Below are positions 8,025-14,829 of a stretch of 64,000 bases of DNA, piece after piece. Position 1 is the stretch's first letter. Each line of letters begins with the position of its first letter. This stretch comes from Rhodobacteraceae bacterium XHP0102. GTDB taxonomy: Bacteria; Pseudomonadota; Alphaproteobacteria; Rhodobacterales; Rhodobacteraceae. Under the pieces are notes generated by a model, which had not been told where the DNA came from, ran no database searches, and worked only from the letters and a program-made list of their open reading frames with translations. Location: the NCBI GenBank assembly GCA_025751475.1, contig JAOWLD010000001.1:496001-560000 (forward strand). The letters run 5' to 3'. The position numbers were made by a program, and so were the translations under genes.

Positions 8025-8588
8025 TCAGGCGCGTTCGGAGTATTCCAGCGTCTCTGTGTTGACGATGATCATCTCATCTTGGCCCACGAAAGGCGGCACC
8101 ATCACCTTTACGCCATTATCAAGGATGGCAGGCTTAAAGCTGTTGGCGGCGGTTTGGCCTTTGACCACGGGTTCCGTCTCGACCACTTTGCAAGTCACTT
8201 TCTGTGGCAGGGTCGCGTTCAACGCCTCGCTCTCGTGGAATTCCACAACAATGGTCATACCATCTTGAAGAAAGGGACGGCGCTCGCCCAACAATTCGGC
8301 GGGCAATTCGATCTGTTCGTAGGTTTCGGCATCCATGAACACCAACATTCCATCCTGTTCATAGAGGAATTGCTGGTCTTTCTGCTCCAGTCGTACGCGC
8401 TCGACCTTGTCGGCGGAACGGAACCGTTCGTTTAATTTCGTTCCATTGCGCAGGTTGCGCATTTCCACCTGTGCAAAAGCGCCGCCCTTCCCAGGTTTCA
8501 CATGATCGACCTTCACGGCGGCCCAAAGGCCCCCATTATGTTCCAATACATTCCCGGGACGAATTTCGTTGCCGTTGATTTTAGGCAT
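8025..8588 (-). CDS. efp: translation elongation factor P
   Basis: A 187-residue EF-P with all three beta-barrel domains: a KOW-like N-domain, an OB domain, and a C-terminal domain with the [16 protein letters not shown] region. EF-P enters the ribosomal E site and relieves stalling at polyproline. The modification-site loop is KPGKGGAF with Lys34, the position that is beta-lysylated in EpmA-containing bacteria. No modifying enzyme gene is in the window. Length and start match the family exactly. Confidence 0.97.
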   Translation of the reverse strand: MPKINGNEIRPGNVLEHNGGLWAAVKVDHVKPGKGGAFAQVEMRNLRNGTKLNERFRSADKVERVRLEQKDQQFLYEQDGMLVFMDAETYEQIELPAELLGERRPFLQDGMTIVVEFHESEALNATLPQKVTCKVVETEPVVKGQTAANSFKPAILDNGVKVMVPPFVGQDEMIIVNTETLEYSERA

Positions 8589-8679
8589 TTTGTAAACCCT
8601 AGCAAACCTTGATGATTGTTTAATGCCCCCTATATCTAGGCAATATCAGGGTGGCAATACACAAGCGCCGCGCCGCACA

Positions 8680-8815
8680 AAATGCGAGATTTGCGATTAG
8701 CGCATATGAGGTATGCAAAATTCGCATACCAGAATCGCTTAGAAGATGTGCATAAGGGTCGCCACGCCGCAAAACGCAAGAGCAAAAAATAAAAGGACGA
8801 CGAAATGCGAGATTT
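8680..8815. repeat. 13-bp direct repeat, second copy spanning a start codon
   Basis: AAATGCGAGATTT occurs at 8680-8692 and again at 8803-8815, where it contains the ATG of the small gene at 8805. The first copy is in the leader region about 120 bp upstream. This may be chance, or a duplicated start region. Confidence 0.45.
8710..8730. promoter_or_regulatory. inverted repeat, candidate operator
   Basis: GGTATGC (8710-8716) and GCATACC (8724-8730) form a perfect 7-bp inverted repeat around an AT-rich 7-nt spacer. It lies between the divergent efp and the small gene at 8805, about 75 bp before the latter's start. The stem lacks a U-tract, so a protein-binding site is more likely than a terminator. 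Confidence 0.4.
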
Positions 8816-9116
8816 CGTTGATGGCACTGCCTTCAATTACGAGCAAGGTCAACGCGCACGCAAATTATTTGCTGCTGTCGTTCTGGCCGCGCTGGATGAT
8901 GCGATCGCCGATGACAAGAAATTCGGCAACGGGCCAGAGCAAATTGCCCGCTGGGCGCGTTCCCGCGATGGGCGCGAAGTGCTTAGCTGTGCGGGCATCG
9001 ACCCGAATGAGCGTGTCGTGCAAGGGTTGATGAAATTTGTCTCCTCGGGGGTGCGCACCTCGGTTGCCCTTAGCCGTGAGGAAAGCGAACGGCGCAATCA
9101 GGCGGAAGCGGCGTAA
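8805..9116 (+). CDS. small conserved hypothetical protein (DUF6280-like)
   Basis: A 103-residue soluble protein with no signal peptide or membrane segment, helical and rich in charged residues. It contains GNGPEQIARWARSRDGREVLSCAGIDP. I believe this is a family restricted to Rhodobacterales (DUF6280) of unknown function. AAAAGGAC about 9 nt before ATG 8805 is a good ribosome binding site, and a strong terminator follows, so it is a monocistronic, genuinely expressed gene. No function is proposed. Confidence 0.85.
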   Translation: MRDFVDGTAFNYEQGQRARKLFAAVVLAALDDAIADDKKFGNGPEQIARWARSRDGREVLSCAGIDPNERVVQGLMKFVSSGVRTSVALSREESERRNQAEAA

Positions 9117-9139
9117 TTTCCACCCGCCATGAGAAACGC

Positions 9140-9172
9140 AAAGCGCGCCCGTTTCGGCGCGCTTTTGTTTTT
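9140..9172 (+). terminator. intrinsic terminator after the 8805 gene
   Basis: A 10-bp stem, AAAGCGCGCC / GGCGCGCTTT, with a 6-nt loop (9150-9155), followed by a T-rich run. It is placed between the small gene and the convergent tRNA-Leu. Confidence 0.9.
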
Positions 9173-9177
9173 GGGGA

Positions 9178-9262
9178 TGGTGGCCGCTGTGGGACTCGAA
9201 CCCACACGCCCGAAAGCCTCGGATTTTAAGTCCGGTCTGTCTACCAGTTCCAGCAAGCGGCC
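9178..9262 (-). tRNA. tRNA-Leu (anticodon UAA)
   Basis: On the minus strand an 85-nt class II tRNA. The acceptor stem is GGCCGCT/AGCGGCC, the D-loop contains GGAACTGGTAGACA, and the anticodon stem-loop is CGGACTTAAAATCCG with anticodon TAA. The long variable arm is GAGGCTTTCGGGC, the T-arm is GTGGGTTCGAGTCCCAC, and the discriminator A and CCA are encoded (9178-9181). Confidence 0.96.
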
Positions 9263-9335
9263 ACGCGGTTCTGCCTAGAGGAAAGTTTCCCCACCCGCAA
9301 GCGCCCGCTGTGTTTGATACGCTCGAATACAAAGA

Positions 9336-9360
9336 CGCCCCGCCCAAATTGGGCGAGGCG
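9336..9360 (-). terminator. probable terminator after apt
   Basis: The repeat CGCCCCGCCC / GGGCGAGGCG pairs fully only as minus-strand RNA, where one U-G wobble replaces a C-A mismatch on the plus strand. It is followed on the minus strand by a modest U-rich stretch. It lies 98 bp beyond the apt stop. A plus-strand T-run at 9365-9370 makes the orientation somewhat ambiguous. Confidence 0.5.
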
Positions 9361-9457
9361 ACCGTTTTTTATAAGCAAGCAACATATCCGCACGTGCGAG
9401 CGGATGGACCTTGCCTAACCCATAAGGCGTTAAAAACTGGTGAAGCCTGAATGGAAA

Positions 9458-9997
9458 TCAAAGCCCGTCAAATTGGCACAGGGCGTGCACGGTTTGCCCC
9501 ATTTCCTCCAATTTGGCGCGTCCACCCAATTCGGGTAAATCAATGACAAAAGCACAGCCCGTCACCTCTGCGCCCAGCCGCTCAATCAGATGGATGCCCG
9601 CGCGCGCGGTGCCGCCCGTTGCCAAGAGGTCATCGACCAACAAGACCCGCTCCCCCGCCTCGAAGGCGTCATCATGGATTTCGACCGTGGCCGTGCCGTA
9701 TTCCAAGGCGTAATCCTCGCTGATCGTGGCGGCGGGCAACTTCCCTTTTTTGCGGATCGGCACGAAACCTTTTCCCAATTGATGCGCCACAGCACCGCCT
9801 AGGATAAACCCGCGCGCCTCAAGCCCTGCGACCTTGTCGATTTTCTGGCCAACATAGGGGGCCAACAATTGATCCACCGCAAGGCGAAAGCCCCGTGGAT
9901 CAGCGAATAGGGTCGTCACATCGCGGAACAAGATTCCCTCATGCGGGAAATCTGGGATGGTGCGGATGTAATCTTGAACGGTTTTATGGGGCGTCAT
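9458..9997 (-). CDS. apt: adenine phosphoribosyltransferase
   Basis: A 179-residue purine salvage enzyme that makes AMP from adenine and PRPP. The type I phosphoribosyltransferase PRPP loop is [14 protein letters not shown] (118-131), and the N-terminus ([18 protein letters not shown]) is diagnostic of Apt. The length is standard. It lies directly downstream of mtnP on the same strand (27-bp gap), so the adenine released from methylthioadenosine by MtnP can be recycled by Apt. Confidence 0.97.
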   Translation of the reverse strand: MTPHKTVQDYIRTIPDFPHEGILFRDVTTLFADPRGFRLAVDQLLAPYVGQKIDKVAGLEARGFILGGAVAHQLGKGFVPIRKKGKLPAATISEDYALEYGTATVEIHDDAFEAGERVLLVDDLLATGGTARAGIHLIERLGAEVTGCAFVIDLPELGGRAKLEEMGQTVHALCQFDGL

Positions 9998-10024
9998 TGC
10001 GTCTCTCCATGTCGGGCGGCGGCG

Positions 10025-10897
10025 TTAGAGCACGCGGCCCGCAACCGCGTCAAGCTGCGCAATCATCGCAGGATCGCGCTTGTCGGGGGCGGTCATAATC
10101 GCATGATCCAAAGCACGGTCGCAGCCACAGGGGCAAGGCGCGCGTGTGCCACCCAGAAGGGCAGGCAAGGCAGCGATGGTTTTGCGCGCATTTGCGGCAT
10201 TACCTGTCAGCGTTTTGATGATCTCTGTGATATCGACTGCACCGTGATCGCTATGCCAACTGTCATAATCGGTAATCATGGCAATCGGCGCGTAGCACAT
10301 CTCTGCTTCACGGGCCAATTTGGCTTCGGGCATATTGGTCATGCCGATGACATCCGCTTTCCATTCATTGCGATACAGCAGCGATTCCGCGAGGGTTGAA
10401 AACTGCGGCCCTTCCATCGCCAGATAGGTGCCGCCGTGATGAAGAGTGGCCCCGCTGCCTTTGGCCGCCTCCGCCAGTTTTGCGCTCAGATCAGCACAGG
10501 TGGGATGAGCCACGCTGACATGAGCAACCAGACCTGCCCCGAAAAAAGATTTCTCGCGGGCAAAGGTGCGGTCGATGAATTGATCGACCAAAACGAAATC
10601 CCCCGGCGCCAATTCTTCGCGGAATGATCCGCAAGCGGAAACGGAAATGAGATCGGTTACGCCAAGGCGTTTGAGCGCATCAATATTGGCCCGATAAGGC
10701 ACGCTAGAGGGGCTATGGACATGGCCGCGCCCATGGCGGGGCAAAAACGCCATCTGAACCCCGCTGAGGCGGCCTGTCAGAATTGCGTCCGAAGGAGTGC
10801 CAAAGGGGCTATCCACAGACACCCAATTCGCGCCCTCTAGCCCATCTATCTCATAGACGCCTGAACCGCCGATCACGCCAATCACGCGTTCTGTCAT
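10025..10897 (-). CDS. mtnP: S-methyl-5'-thioadenosine phosphorylase
   Basis: A 290-residue MTAP of the PNP/MTAP superfamily that splits methylthioadenosine into adenine and 5-methylthioribose-1-phosphate. The phosphate-binding GGSGVYEI is near the N-terminus. LPRHGRGHVHSPSSVPYRAN, GTYLAMEGPQFST and ADVIGMTNMPEAKLAREAEM are the family blocks, and Asp-rich TDYDSWH points to 6-aminopurine specificity. ATG 10897 is chosen because GGAGGG lies just upstream on the minus strand; the frame remains open for 16 more codons. It probably forms an operon with apt. Confidence 0.95.
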   Translation of the reverse strand: MTERVIGVIGGSGVYEIDGLEGANWVSVDSPFGTPSDAILTGRLSGVQMAFLPRHGRGHVHSPSSVPYRANIDALKRLGVTDLISVSACGSFREELAPGDFVLVDQFIDRTFAREKSFFGAGLVAHVSVAHPTCADLSAKLAEAAKGSGATLHHGGTYLAMEGPQFSTLAESLLYRNEWKADVIGMTNMPEAKLAREAEMCYAPIAMITDYDSWHSDHGAVDITEIIKTLTGNAANARKTIAALPALLGGTRAPCPCGCDRALDHAIMTAPDKRDPAMIAQLDAVAGRVL

Positions 10898-10984
10898 CTT
10901 GCCCTCCGTTGTCATGATCTCGCTTTTTCTCGCGCAGTATCGCAAGCGGCGGGGGGAAGGGAACCCGCGAATTGGGAATTGCCT

Positions 10985-11587
10985 CTATTCTGGCCGCGTC
11001 ATGCTGAAAATTTCACCAATTTGCGCGTAGTCTTGATATCCAAGCCGTGAAATCAACCCCGCGCGCGCGATATCAAATCGGCCCTCGTTGAGGCAATCGG
11101 GGCGGATATGCACCCCTGTCACTTCGCCAAAGACCGCAAAATTATGTGCGCCTTCTAAGGTGATGATCTGGGTCATTTTGCATTCTAGGCTTGCAGGCGC
11201 ATCGGCGACACGCGCCGCCGCGATGGTCTGGCATTCATGGCGTGTGATTTGCGTGTGGCTGAATTCATCCACATCACGCGGCCATGGGCCTGCGCTTTGG
11301 TTCATCGCTTCGCGCATTTCATAGCTGACAAGGTTGACGCAAAAGACACCCGTCTCGCGGATATTGGCCACGCTGTCCTTGGTGTCGCCGCGATCGGCCT
11401 TGGCGGAGGTGGAGGCAAACATCACCTGCGGCGGCACATAGGCGACCGCGTTGAAGAAGGAATAAGGGGCGAGATTGTCGCGACCATCGGCCCCGCGTGT
11501 GGATATCCATCCGATGGGGCGGGGGGTGATCATGGCGTTGAACGGGTTGTAGGGCAGGGGGTGCCCCTCGCTGGGTTTATAAAACAT
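10985..11587 (-). CDS. flavin reductase family protein
   Basis: A 200-residue FMN-binding split-barrel protein of the flavin reductase/DIM6-NTAB type. Typical segments are NPFNAMITPRPIGWISTRGADG, NLAPYSFFNAVAYVPPQVMF and the conserved CVNLVSYEMREAMN. Such proteins bind FMN and reduce flavin or act as oxidoreductases; the substrate is unknown. ATG 11587 fits the family start (MFYKPSEGHPLP), although the frame extends upstream to 11620. It lies just ahead of mtnP-apt on the same strand and may be co-transcribed. Confidence 0.88.
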   Translation of the reverse strand: MFYKPSEGHPLPYNPFNAMITPRPIGWISTRGADGRDNLAPYSFFNAVAYVPPQVMFASTSAKADRGDTKDSVANIRETGVFCVNLVSYEMREAMNQSAGPWPRDVDEFSHTQITRHECQTIAAARVADAPASLECKMTQIITLEGAHNFAVFGEVTGVHIRPDCLNEGRFDIARAGLISRLGYQDYAQIGEIFSMTRPE

Positions 11588-11632
11588 CGCCGCGCGCCTT
11601 TTGCTTCTTCGGTTTGGCAAGCAGCTTAGGTC

Positions 11633-12148
11633 GTGCTACGCATTTTGCCAGAGGCATTATATGAGCAGCCAATGGTCGATATCGCCAAAGAGCAGCCACA
11701 TGACTGGTGGGAGGTCGAAGCGCTTTTCGATCTATGCTTTGCGCCTGGGCGCACGGCCCTGAGTTCCTATCGTTTGCGCGATGGGGTGCAACCTGTTGAT
11801 GGGCTCTCCCTGATCGCACGGGATGACTACGGTGCGATTGGCGGGGCCATTCGCTTTTGGCCCGTGCGTGTTGGTCAAAAGGAGGCGCTGTTGCTTGGGC
11901 CGATTGCCGTTCACCCCACCCGTCAGGGCGAGGGGCTTGGCGGCTTGCTGATCCGTGAAGGTCTGCGCCGTGCCGAAGGATTGAATTGGCCGCGCACCAT
12001 GTTGGTCGGCGATGCGCCCTATTACAGCCGCTTTGGGTTTCAACGTCTAGAGGGTGTCGAAATGCCACCCCCCACCAACCCCGCCCGCGTCTTGGGGGTG
12101 GGCGATTGGGAGGGCGTGCGCGGCAAAGTAACCAAATGGGGCGGTTAG
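11633..12148 (+). CDS. GNAT-family N-acetyltransferase (YhbS-like)
   Basis: A 171-residue GNAT acetyltransferase. The acetyl-CoA motif A is LLLGPIAVHPTRQGEGLGGLLIREGL, with the Q/R-x-x-G-x-G/A pyrophosphate loop (RQGEGLG). YYSRFGFQRL is the typical motif B end. It resembles the YhbS group of uncharacterised acetyltransferases. GTG 11633 gives the longest form and ATG 11672 an alternative. Its 3' end overlaps the convergent dddL by 4 bp. Confidence 0.85.
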   Translation: MLRILPEALYEQPMVDIAKEQPHDWWEVEALFDLCFAPGRTALSSYRLRDGVQPVDGLSLIARDDYGAIGGAIRFWPVRVGQKEALLLGPIAVHPTRQGEGLGGLLIREGLRRAEGLNWPRTMLVGDAPYYSRFGFQRLEGVEMPPPTNPARVLGVGDWEGVRGKVTKWGG

Positions 12149-12873
12149 ATGCCGCTTTGGATACGGGCCTTGCGGGTGGCGGATAATTTCATCCCTGGCT
12201 CGGTCAGTTTCGCCTCTGGCCCAAGCCATGCATAAGCCAAAAGGCAGGGGTCCAGATCGGCGGTGGTGATCCGATGCTCATCGCCTGGACGGTTGAGGAT
12301 GAGCGAACCTGGTGCATGGACGGCCACTTCGTTTTCTGACCAATCACCCGCGACCGAGATGTAGCTTTCTTCGATCTCGGCATGGCTGTGTTGCGGATAG
12401 GTGGTGCGCGGGGCAAACAGCACAAAGCCCAAGATCATTTTTTCCGAATGAATTGGGCCGCGCGGTCCAAGGATTTCACAATAGGCGTATTTCTGCGCCA
12501 GCGCTTTGGGCACTTTCTCATAGCCATATTCCCATGTCAGTTCAGGCGCGACCCGCGAAAGCGCCCGTGACAAACCCGCAACCATACCCCGCTCCCCCAA
12601 ATCGAGGGCGCGGGGCAAATGATCGGTGACGGGTTTCAGCAGCGGCCCGCGCGGCATCATCAGAGGGTTGCTGTCAAAGACGTTTGATATGCCCTCGCGC
12701 ACCCTTTTTCGGTGGCTGCGAATGGGTTTTGAGCCACCCGCAGAGCCGCGGCGATAAAGTGCCTCGAACTCTCGCAAGAGATAGACCCAGTTCGGAAAGG
12801 CCATCAGCCGCTTTGGGGCTTCCGCCTCAGGCAGCAGTGGCGCAAGCGGCTCGCTCATCCCGGCCCCCGTCAT
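12145..12873 (-). CDS. dddL: dimethylsulfoniopropionate (DMSP) lyase
   Basis: A 242-residue protein matching the DddL-type DMSP lyase family, which cleaves DMSP to acrylate and dimethyl sulfide. The C-terminal cupin barrel shows the metal-binding set His162, His164 and Glu168 in TTYPQHSHAEIEESYISVAG, with a second motif HAPGSLILNRPGDEHRIT carrying His200. The N-terminal helical part (NWVYLLREFEALYR, then SAGGSKPIRSHRKRVRE) and WEYGYEKVPKALAQKYAYCEI are also family-like. ATG 12858 is an alternative start. It follows acuI on the same strand with a 10-bp gap, the same acuI-dddL order described in Rhodobacter sphaeroides. Assigned from remembered family features, without a database search. Confidence 0.9.
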   Translation of the reverse strand: MTGAGMSEPLAPLLPEAEAPKRLMAFPNWVYLLREFEALYRRGSAGGSKPIRSHRKRVREGISNVFDSNPLMMPRGPLLKPVTDHLPRALDLGERGMVAGLSRALSRVAPELTWEYGYEKVPKALAQKYAYCEILGPRGPIHSEKMILGFVLFAPRTTYPQHSHAEIEESYISVAGDWSENEVAVHAPGSLILNRPGDEHRITTADLDPCLLAYAWLGPEAKLTEPGMKLSATRKARIQSGI

Positions 12874-12883
12874 CTGCGGCTTT

Positions 12884-13876
12884 TCAAGCCAAGTCTGTGT
12901 TCAATGGCACGACAACGCGCCCACGAATTTTTCCATCCAAGAATTTTGGCGCTTCCGCAATCACATCCTCAAGTGGCATTTCATGGGCAATGGCGGCCAG
13001 TTTCCCCATGTCCAAATCTTGGGCGAGCGCATCCCATGCCGCGATCCGCTCATCACGCGGCACCATGACACTGTCCACGCCCAAAAGGCTGACGCTGCGC
13101 AGGATGAAAGGCGCAACCGATGTGGGCAGGTCCATCCCTGCGGCCAAACCACAGGCAGCGACCAGCCCGCGATATTTCATTTTCGAGATGATATTGGCCA
13201 ACACCGTGCTGCCCGCCACATCCACCGCACCTGCAAACCGTTCTTTGTCCAGCGGGCGGGGTTTCGCCGAAAATTCTTCGCGGGGCAGAACATGGGTCGC
13301 GCCCAAGGATTTAAGATAGCCCTCTTCTTCAGCGCGCCCTGTGACGGCGCTGACTTCAAACCCTTTGGCGGCCAATAGCGCCACCGCCACGCTGCCCACA
13401 CCACCTGCAGCACCCGTGACGACCACTTCGCCAGCCTCGGGGGTTAATCCCGCCGTGAGCAAGGCGTTGACGCAAAGCTGCGCTGTGTAGCCCGCCGTGC
13501 CGATTTCCATTGCTTGGCGCAAGCTGATCCCATCGGGCAGCGGCACAAGCCAATCGCCCTTTAGGCGCGCGAAACGTGCAAGCCCGCCCCAATGCTTCTC
13601 TCCAACGCCCCATCCGTTCAGCACCACACGATCGCCCGCTTTGTAGCGGGGATCGCCGCTTTCACGGACGATTCCAGAAAGATCGATGCCGGGCACCATC
13701 GGAAAGCTGCGCACCACGGGGGCTGCGCCTGTAATGGCCAATGCGTCTTTGTAGTTCAGGGTGGACCATGCCACTTCTACCAAAACATCGCCTTCGGGCA
13801 GATCATCTTTGCTGATCTGTTGCAGCGCCACGCTTTGCGCGTCATCAATTTTGCTAATCACGATGGCATCGAACAT
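12884..13876 (-). CDS. acuI: acryloyl-CoA reductase (NADPH), AcuI
   Basis: A 330-residue medium-chain dehydrogenase/reductase of the YhdH/AcuI type, without structural zinc ligands. Family blocks are [24 protein letters not shown] and [12 protein letters not shown], then the Rossmann loop GAAGGVG (155-161). AcuI reduces acryloyl-CoA to propionyl-CoA, removing the toxic product of DMSP cleavage. Position directly before dddL makes this role very likely. ATG 13876 is chosen because of GGGAGAAG just upstream; the frame is open to 13948. It probably starts the acuI-dddL operon. Confidence 0.93.
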   Translation of the reverse strand: MFDAIVISKIDDAQSVALQQISKDDLPEGDVLVEVAWSTLNYKDALAITGAAPVVRSFPMVPGIDLSGIVRESGDPRYKAGDRVVLNGWGVGEKHWGGLARFARLKGDWLVPLPDGISLRQAMEIGTAGYTAQLCVNALLTAGLTPEAGEVVVTGAAGGVGSVAVALLAAKGFEVSAVTGRAEEEGYLKSLGATHVLPREEFSAKPRPLDKERFAGAVDVAGSTVLANIISKMKYRGLVAACGLAAGMDLPTSVAPFILRSVSLLGVDSVMVPRDERIAAWDALAQDLDMGKLAAIAHEMPLEDVIAEAPKFLDGKIRGRVVVPLNTDLA

Positions 13877-13936
13877 CAAACTTCTCCCTGTAGCGCGTTT
13901 TCGACCTGTTTTGCCGCATGGATGGGCTGGTTTTTC

Positions 13937-13962
13937 GCTGTCTGGCATAATGTGTAGACAGC
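13937..13962. promoter_or_regulatory. inverted repeat operator candidate between acuI and the SDR gene
   Basis: GCTGTCT (13937-13943) and AGACAGC (13956-13962) form a perfect 7-bp inverted repeat with a 12-nt spacer. The spacer holds the -10-like CATAAT (13946-13951) on the plus strand and TTATGC on the minus strand. It sits 60 bp before acuI and 115 bp before the divergent SDR gene. A 26-bp dyad is compatible with a TetR-type regulator such as AcuR, but no such gene is in the window. Confidence 0.5.
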
Positions 13963-14076
13963 ATGATCTGGGATGAAAACCCCCGATTGCGGCAGCTGGG
14001 GTTTTCCGCTTGCCACGGGCGCAGAAGCGGTCACGATGTATGGGTGAATCTGGTCATGCCAAGGAGGGGCAGAGGG

Positions 14077-14826
14077 ATGGAAAAAGTTGCGATTGTTACA
14101 GGGGCTGCGCGGGGCATTGGATTGGCCACAACCGATCTCTTTCTCGAAATGGGGTGGACGGTCGCCATGGTGGACCGCGATGCTGATGAGCTGAAGGCAG
14201 TCGCCCCTGAACGCAAGGGCGCTGTTGCGTTCATCTGTGATGTCTCTGACCCCGAAGCGGTCGCGCGCTTTGCAGAGGCGATAATGGCGCGGTTTGGGCG
14301 TGTGGACGCCTTGGTCAATAACGCGGGTGTGGCCGAATTCGGCCCGATTGAGCAATGCGATTTTCCCACATGGCGGCGGGTCATGGCGACCAATTTGGAC
14401 GGTGTGTTTTTGGTGTCACAGGCGATGACGCCTGCACTCAAAAACACGCAGGGCGCCATTGTGAATATCGGTTCCATCTCGGGCTTGCGCGCCTCCACGT
14501 TGCGGGTGGCTTATGGCACGACCAAGGCGGCGGTGATCCACCTGACCAAACAGCAGGCCGCAGAATTGGGCGAATACGGGATTCGGGCCAATTGCGTCTG
14601 CCCTGGCCCTGTGCGCACCAAATTATCCATCGCGGTGCATTCGCCGCAGATTATCGCGGCCTACCACGATGCGATCCCGCTCAACCGATATGGGTCAGAA
14701 CGCGAAATCGCAGAAGCGATCTGTTTTCTCTGCAGCGAAAAAGCAAGCTACATAACGGGTCAAATCTTGGCGGCAGACGGTGGGTTTGAGGCGACAGGCG
14801 TGGGGCTGCCTGCCCTACGCAGCTAG
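14077..14826 (+). CDS. short-chain dehydrogenase/reductase (SDR) family oxidoreductase
   Basis: A 249-residue classical SDR. The NAD(P) loop is TGAARGIG (8-15), followed by NNAG (81-84) and the catalytic residues Ser133, Tyr146 and Lys150 (YGTTK). An Asp at the end of beta-2 (VDRD) favours NAD over NADP. ATG 14077 follows AAGGAGG at 14061-14067. The gene is divergent from acuI-dddL and shares their promoter region, so a linked role in C3 metabolism is possible but unproven; the substrate cannot be read from sequence. Confidence 0.88.
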   Translation: MEKVAIVTGAARGIGLATTDLFLEMGWTVAMVDRDADELKAVAPERKGAVAFICDVSDPEAVARFAEAIMARFGRVDALVNNAGVAEFGPIEQCDFPTWRRVMATNLDGVFLVSQAMTPALKNTQGAIVNIGSISGLRASTLRVAYGTTKAAVIHLTKQQAAELGEYGIRANCVCPGPVRTKLSIAVHSPQIIAAYHDAIPLNRYGSEREIAEAICFLCSEKASYITGQILAADGGFEATGVGLPALRS

Positions 14827-14829
14827 CGT

